A stretch of 64,000 nucleotides of DNA from Lampris incognitus (taxonomy: Eukaryota; Chordata; Actinopteri; Lampriformes; Lampridae): positions 59,901,675-59,965,674 of the forward strand of contig NC_079217.1 in the NCBI RefSeq assembly GCF_029633865.1, given 5' to 3'. Made by a program: the position numbers and the translations under genes. Below, piece after piece: positions 56,680-62,900 of the stretch. Each line of letters begins with the position of its first letter. Position 1 is the first letter of the stretch. The notes under the pieces are model-generated. The model was not told the DNA's origin and did not search any database. It saw only the letters and a list, made by a program, of their open reading frames with translations.

Positions 56680-59600
56680 TATGATTGAGCTGGTCATTCT
56701 GTATTGTTGATTTTTTTTTTGGTTGCTGTTCCTCCTGTCTCCTCAGGAGGGAGCGTCTGGTGTACGTGGGCATCAGCGTGGAGAACATCATCCCTGTAAG
56801 TGAACCAGCGGTGTGCTCCTGCCCCCCTCTGGCACGATGTTGTGATGATCTCTGACAATACAGCTGGTCAGCCTTGTGATAATCTGCTGTCCAGGTCGTT
56901 GACTTGCCGTTTGAATTTGCTCATACGGGGTATCTTCAACAAAACATCTTGTCATCTGGGTACTTTGGTCTGTTGACATGTCCACCCATCTTATTTGCAA
57001 CTGTGTAAGGGTTATGGGGCGATAAATGTCTAACTACCACCAGTAGATGGTGTATATGTACAGGTAGATTCTGCTGTGTGATGTTCATGTTTAGGACTCT
57101 ATTGAAATTAATCCTCGTGATTTTTATTAATGTTGTTTATGCTGATCGTAGTGTTAGTATAGTCATAGTATTATAGGGCTGGGGCGATGGTATAGTATTT
57201 AGCACTATTTCCTCACAGCAACAGGGTCCTAGCTTTGATGTCAGCCCTTCTGAGTCGGGTAAACCTACTCGTGTTATTCCCAGTACGTGTTCTGCTGGTT
57301 ACCTTCCGCAGTCCACAGCATGCATGTGAGGTAACTTGGATACCATACAATGCCCATAGGTATGAATGGTGCAGTGTTTCCCCCACCATAGTGATTCGTG
57401 GGTGGCTGGCCCACCTGATGTTAGCAGCCCCCCAGTAGTAAACCTGGTACTGATCCACTTACTAACATGTCGGTGGTTACAGTAGAGGTCATCAGGCTAT
57501 GCTGTCATGATTGTACCGGTCCATACCTCAGGCAGCATCATCAACTAAACTCACCCGAACCTAGGGTCGTCCAGATGGCGTAGCGGTCCATTCTGTTGAC
57601 TGCCAACACGGGGATCGCCAGTTCGAATCCCCGTGTTACCTCCAGCTTGGTCGGGCGTCCCTACAGACACAATTGGCCGTGTCTGCGGGTGGGAAGCCGG
57701 ATGTGGGTATGCGTCCTGGTTGCTGCACTAGCGCCTCCTCTGGTCAGTCGGGGCACCTGTTCAGGGGGGAATAGCGTGATCCTCCCATGCACTACGCCCC
57801 CCTGGTGAAACTCCTCACTGTCAGGTGAAAAGAAGCAGCTGGCGACTCCACATGTATCGGAGGAAGTATGCGGTAGTCTGCCGCCCTCTCCGGATCGGCG
57901 GAGGGGGTGGAGCAGCAACCAGGATGACTCGGAAGAAGGGGGTAATTGGACAGGTACAATTAGGGAGAAAAAAAGGGGGGGGGCTAAAAAATAATTTTTT
58001 TTTTTAAATCACCCAAACCAGCCTTGAGAGGGATGTACTGAGGAAGACTGCTGTGACTGTTTCACAGGGTTGATACAGGGAAAACATGGTACATTTGAAA
58101 ACACAGTTTCCAGGCCCTGGAAAAGTTGTGGAAAATCAGGATTTTGTAAAAGTTTTGGGGAGGTCCTGGGAATCTGACTGAAATAGCATCAGCTCTGTTA
58201 AAGACTGATTGACCAATGAAAAATAAATGTTGGCGTGAGGCTTTAAAATGTTTTTGCTGTGTGTTCACGCCACAGCTTGTCTCAGTATGCTAACATGTGC
58301 CTCCACTAGCTAGCTTTCATATCAGTTTGCTAGCTAGCTAATCAGCAGTATACAAGGCAGTTTCAACAGTTGCTGTCTTCAAATAGACAAGTACAAAATA
58401 TGATTTGTGTAAGTTGCTGGTTCATATACAACATTTGAAATCTAGACTGACTTTCACATCATATGTCGTGTTAAAACAGACCTTTTCAGGGGCGACTCTG
58501 ATAAATAGTTCCTTTTCGACATGGAAATAAGCCAACGCGTGTGAAGAAGTGGTGGAAAAATCAATGGAAGTCATTGAAAAGTCAATGGTGAAAAAGTTCA
58601 TGAACTCTGGTTACAGGAGGGAGATGATGAGGAAGAAGAGGAGAAATCGGAGAAGAAAAAGGATTCCAAAAAGAGCAAGAACCTGGGCAGGCGATCCACT
58701 AGAACCAGGAAGTGCATTAGCTACAGGTGGGTGTGGCCTATCGGACAAGAGAATGGGGAGGGGACTGGGATGAGTGACAGATACAATCTGGACTGTTCAG
58801 TAGGTTTGTGGCGATGGCGTATGGTTACTTTTGAAAAGGATTGTGGAGATTCACAGTTGAAGTTAAAATATCCCAGTGAGGGGCATCCGGGTGGCATGGT
58901 GGTCTAGTCTGTTGTCTACCAACATGGGGATCGCCAGTTCGAATCCCCTTGTTACCTCCGGCTTGGTCAGATGTCCCTACAGACACAACCGGCCGCGGCT
59001 GCGGGTGAGAAGCCGGATGTCGGTATGTGTCCTGGTCGCTGCACTAGCGCCTCCTCTGGTCAGTAACTGGGGGGAATAGCGTGATCCTCCCACACGCTAT
59101 GTCCCCCTGGTGAAACTCCTTACTGTCAGGTGAAAAGAAGCGGCTGGTGACTCCACATGTATCGGAGGAGGCATGTGGTAGTCTGCAGCCCTCCCCGGAT
59201 TGGCAGAGGGGGTGAAGCAGTGACCAGGATGGCTCAGAAGACTGGGGTAATTGGCCAAGTAGAATTGGGGAGAAAGGGGAGTCGCACCAGCAGAAAGTAG
59301 CATCTTCCTTGTCTTACTTTGGGGGGGAAAAAAGAAGAAAAAAGACGGGAGCAATACTCTCTTACCAACTAAGAACTTCAGTTAAGATGTTGTTAAGTGG
59401 TCAGGTTTCTCATTCCAGTCATCTCTTCATGAGTGGATTTTACCAGGTAGTTCAACTCTCTCCGACTAAAGGCGTGTGAATTCATGCCGGGTTTCCACTT
59501 GCCTTGGAAAACCAGGAAATTTACAGAGTAGTTTTTCCAGTCACGGAAAACACCTGGAAAAGGATAAAATGGAACAATTATCTTGGAAATATGATTGGGG

Positions 59601-59944
59601 TCACGGGGAATTGTCAAGTTTGGTTATAAAACCTATTTTTTACCCGCTGAGATTGCATATTTTTAACATTTTTAGGTGAGGTTATGTATTTTCCCTGTGG
59701 AGATGTCCCAACTTTACTGACATTTTTGGCGGTATGTTCAGTAACGCAGTCCATGTAGAGACCGCTGATACTGAACAATATGACCTTCTTTTAGGAGCGG
59801 CTGTCATCTCTGTACAAGCAAAAGCGGTGGAAAATGTTCTTGAAAAGTCCTGGAAAAGGATTTCTTCTAAAAAACTGTTGGAACCAAACTTGTAATGAAA
59901 TCTATTGGTTTGGTGTTCACTTATGACTGTACATACTACTACTG

Positions 59945-59980
<36 letters not shown>

Positions 59981-62900
59981 TCGGCTGCTCCCGTTAGGGG
60001 TTGCCACAGCGGATCATCCATTTCCATCTCTTCCTGTCCTCTGCATCTTCCTCTGTCACACCAGCCACCTGCATGTCCTCCCTCACCACATCCATAAACC
60101 TCCTCTTTGGCCTTCCTCTTCTCCTCTTCCCTGGCAGCTCCATATTCAGCATCCTTCTCCCAATATACCCAGCATCTCTCCTCCACACATGTCCAAACCA
60201 TCTCAATCTTGTCTCTCTGGCTTTGTCTCCAAACCATCCAACCTGAGCTGTCCCTCTAATATACTCCTTCCTAATCCTGTCCTCCTTCATCACTCCCAAT
60301 GAAAATCTTATCATCTTCAACTCTGCCACCTCCAGCTCCACCTCCTGTCTTCTCATCAGTGCCACTGTCTCCAAACCATACAACATAGCTGGTCTCACAA
60401 CCAGAATATTTGATGAAGACATTACATGGTTTTGGGGAAACATCTGATGATGGACCTGTTTTGAGGGAAGTGCAGGTTGTGATAGAATACTGAGGCGGTT
60501 GTGAAAATGTGCTGCGTGGAAATCATTTTCATTTGTGATATATTGTTAACAAAGGGGAACTGGTTTGGCAGAAATTAAATAAAGAACTCTACAGTTTTAG
60601 GGGGGTCGTCCGGGTAGCGTGGTGGTGTATTCCGTTGCCTACCAACACAGGGATCGCCGGTTCGAATCCCCGTGTTACCACCGGCTTGGTCGGGCGGGCC
60701 TACAGACACAACCGGCCGTGTCTGTGGGTGGGAAGCCGCATGTGGGTATGTGTCCTGGTCGCTGCACTAGCGCCTCCTCTGGTCGGTCATGGCACCTGTT
60801 CAGGGGGGAGGGGGAACTGGGGGGAATAGCGTGATCCTCCCACGCGCCAAGCCCCCCTGGTGAAACTCCTCACTGTCGGGTGAAAAGCGGCTGGTGACTC
60901 CACATGTATCGGAGGAGACGTGGTAGTCTGCAGCCCTCCCCGAATCGGCAGAGGGGGTGGAGCAGCGACTGGGACGGCCCAGAAGAGTGGGGCAATTGGC
61001 CAAGTACAGTTGGACGAAAAAGGGGGGAAAATCCCAAAAAAAAAAAAAAACCCAACTCTACAGTTTTGACATGGCAGAAATTGTTGTGTTTCGCAGGTTT
61101 GATGACTTTGATGATGCCATCGATGAAGCCATAGAAGAAGACATTGGGGAGCTCTATGGAGGAGGTGAGAAGAATAGATGAAAGAGAGATTGAAAACCCA
61201 AACGAGCATGTGCTCGATAGACTGGGTTTATTTTTATCCGCCGAGACAAAACTCACGACTTTGTCGCATGGCGAGGAAAGTGTGGTTAGTGTTAAGCTGT
61301 GGTTGTCGATGTAGGTGCGGGTCGGGGGAAAGACATGTCCACCATCCTATCAGAGGAGGGTAAGGAGCAGCAGCGGCCAATCAGAAGCCCGGCCTGTTCC
61401 ACCCTTAACAGGAAGAGGCGGAGACTAAATGACCTGGAGAGTGACAGCACAGACGCAGAGAGCGAAGAGGAGTTCATGCTTAGCAACAGGTACCACACAC
61501 AGACCCACACTTCTGAAGGGCATGTTGAGGATGTCTGGAGGAAACTTCTCAGCCGGTGGTAAAAAATGTTGACTTGAAAGATGAACTGCGGAAATGTTTT
61601 GCCAGTAGTAGCGCTACTGCGCAAATTGGGCCCCTGTGCATAACGAAAACACAAACGTCACAGGACTTTGAAGCGCAGCCCTTCTAAAACACCCAGTTTC
61701 CCCTCATCTCACAAGGTTGTTGAGTCAGGAGTCTGACGGTGTAGGAAATGGCGGATCCGAAGTAAGTTGGTCGCGGTCGACGTGCCGCTCTCTGTTGCTT
61801 TTCAAAAATGAAATCCGATCACAACCAGTGCAGACAAGGAGAACACATCGAAACACCAGGTGTAAGTGCAAGGGATGTGACTGAATCATGTATCATTCAG
61901 ATAGAAGTCACATGACACCAGGAGTAAATTCTGTCTCTCTGCCCGTCTCTTTCCCTCTCAGTCTTTACCCGACTCGCCGTCTCTCGCTCTCTCTGTACGT
62001 TGAGCTGTGGTTTACATCTGTCTTCTGTCTCATCAGCTCAGAGGAAGAGGAGTTTGGCCTGTCAGGGGGAGAAGGTAACGCCGATGACGAGGACGTGGGC
62101 AGCGACATGGGCAGCTTGGCCAGCAGAGGGCGCTCCAGACGGGCCCCGCGGCACGTGCTGAAACACAGACTCTCCAGGACCCAGTGCAGGGCGGGGAAAC
62201 GCCTGAGACGGCGAAGAAGACCGTCGTCTGAGGAAGAGGAGGACGAGAGTGAGGAAGAGTTGGGTCAGTTGAAAAAAGGGGTCGTCTTTTTGCAGCCTTA
62301 CAGTCGATACAAGAAGTTCTGAAGTTCTAGATCAGACTGAAAAGAAGCAAAAACAAGCAATCGGATGGTTAAAAAAATATATATCAGAGACAGTAATTCT
62401 AAAATTCTCTCCCCCTAGACTCGGAGCAGTCCAGCGACATGGCTGACAGCGAGGGGGACAGGAAGAGGCGGGGCCTAAGGCGGGGCCAGCGCCAGCAGGT
62501 CAACTATTGCGAGACATCCGATTCCTCTGACAACTCGCAGGCCTCCACCAATCAGAAGAAGGTTAAGTCCGCCAGCAGACAACGCAAGCAGCTCCTCTCC
62601 AGCGACTACAGCGATGGTCAGTTCAGCAGGGCCGGCTAACAAGTCAAGATTATCCTCTGTTGTAAAAATGAAAACAAATATGATGGGTGGGAACGGTCCA
62701 CCCTGTCCATCACAGTAACAGATCATTCTCAATTATAACACAACCCCTGTTTGAATGCCTAGCTCCAGGGCATCTTGGCAGTTGCCGTCGAATAAAAGAA
62801 AGTTCTCCGGGTGTTGTCAGCCAGCTTTTGAACGAGTGACCTCCTCGTTTCATTGCCCAGACTTATGTTAAACGCTGCTCCTATACAACAGGACGGGTTA

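Noticed and set aside
58549-58773. 74-codon frame [16 protein letters not shown] over rsf1 exon 13
   Set aside because: It uses a shifted frame; the correct frame from the TTACAG acceptor gives the conserved [12 protein letters not shown] sequence.
6748-61053. tRNA genes at the heads of the repeated elements
   Set aside because: A and B boxes are recognisable but no full cloverleaf with acceptor stem is seen, and each is followed by the same SINE body.
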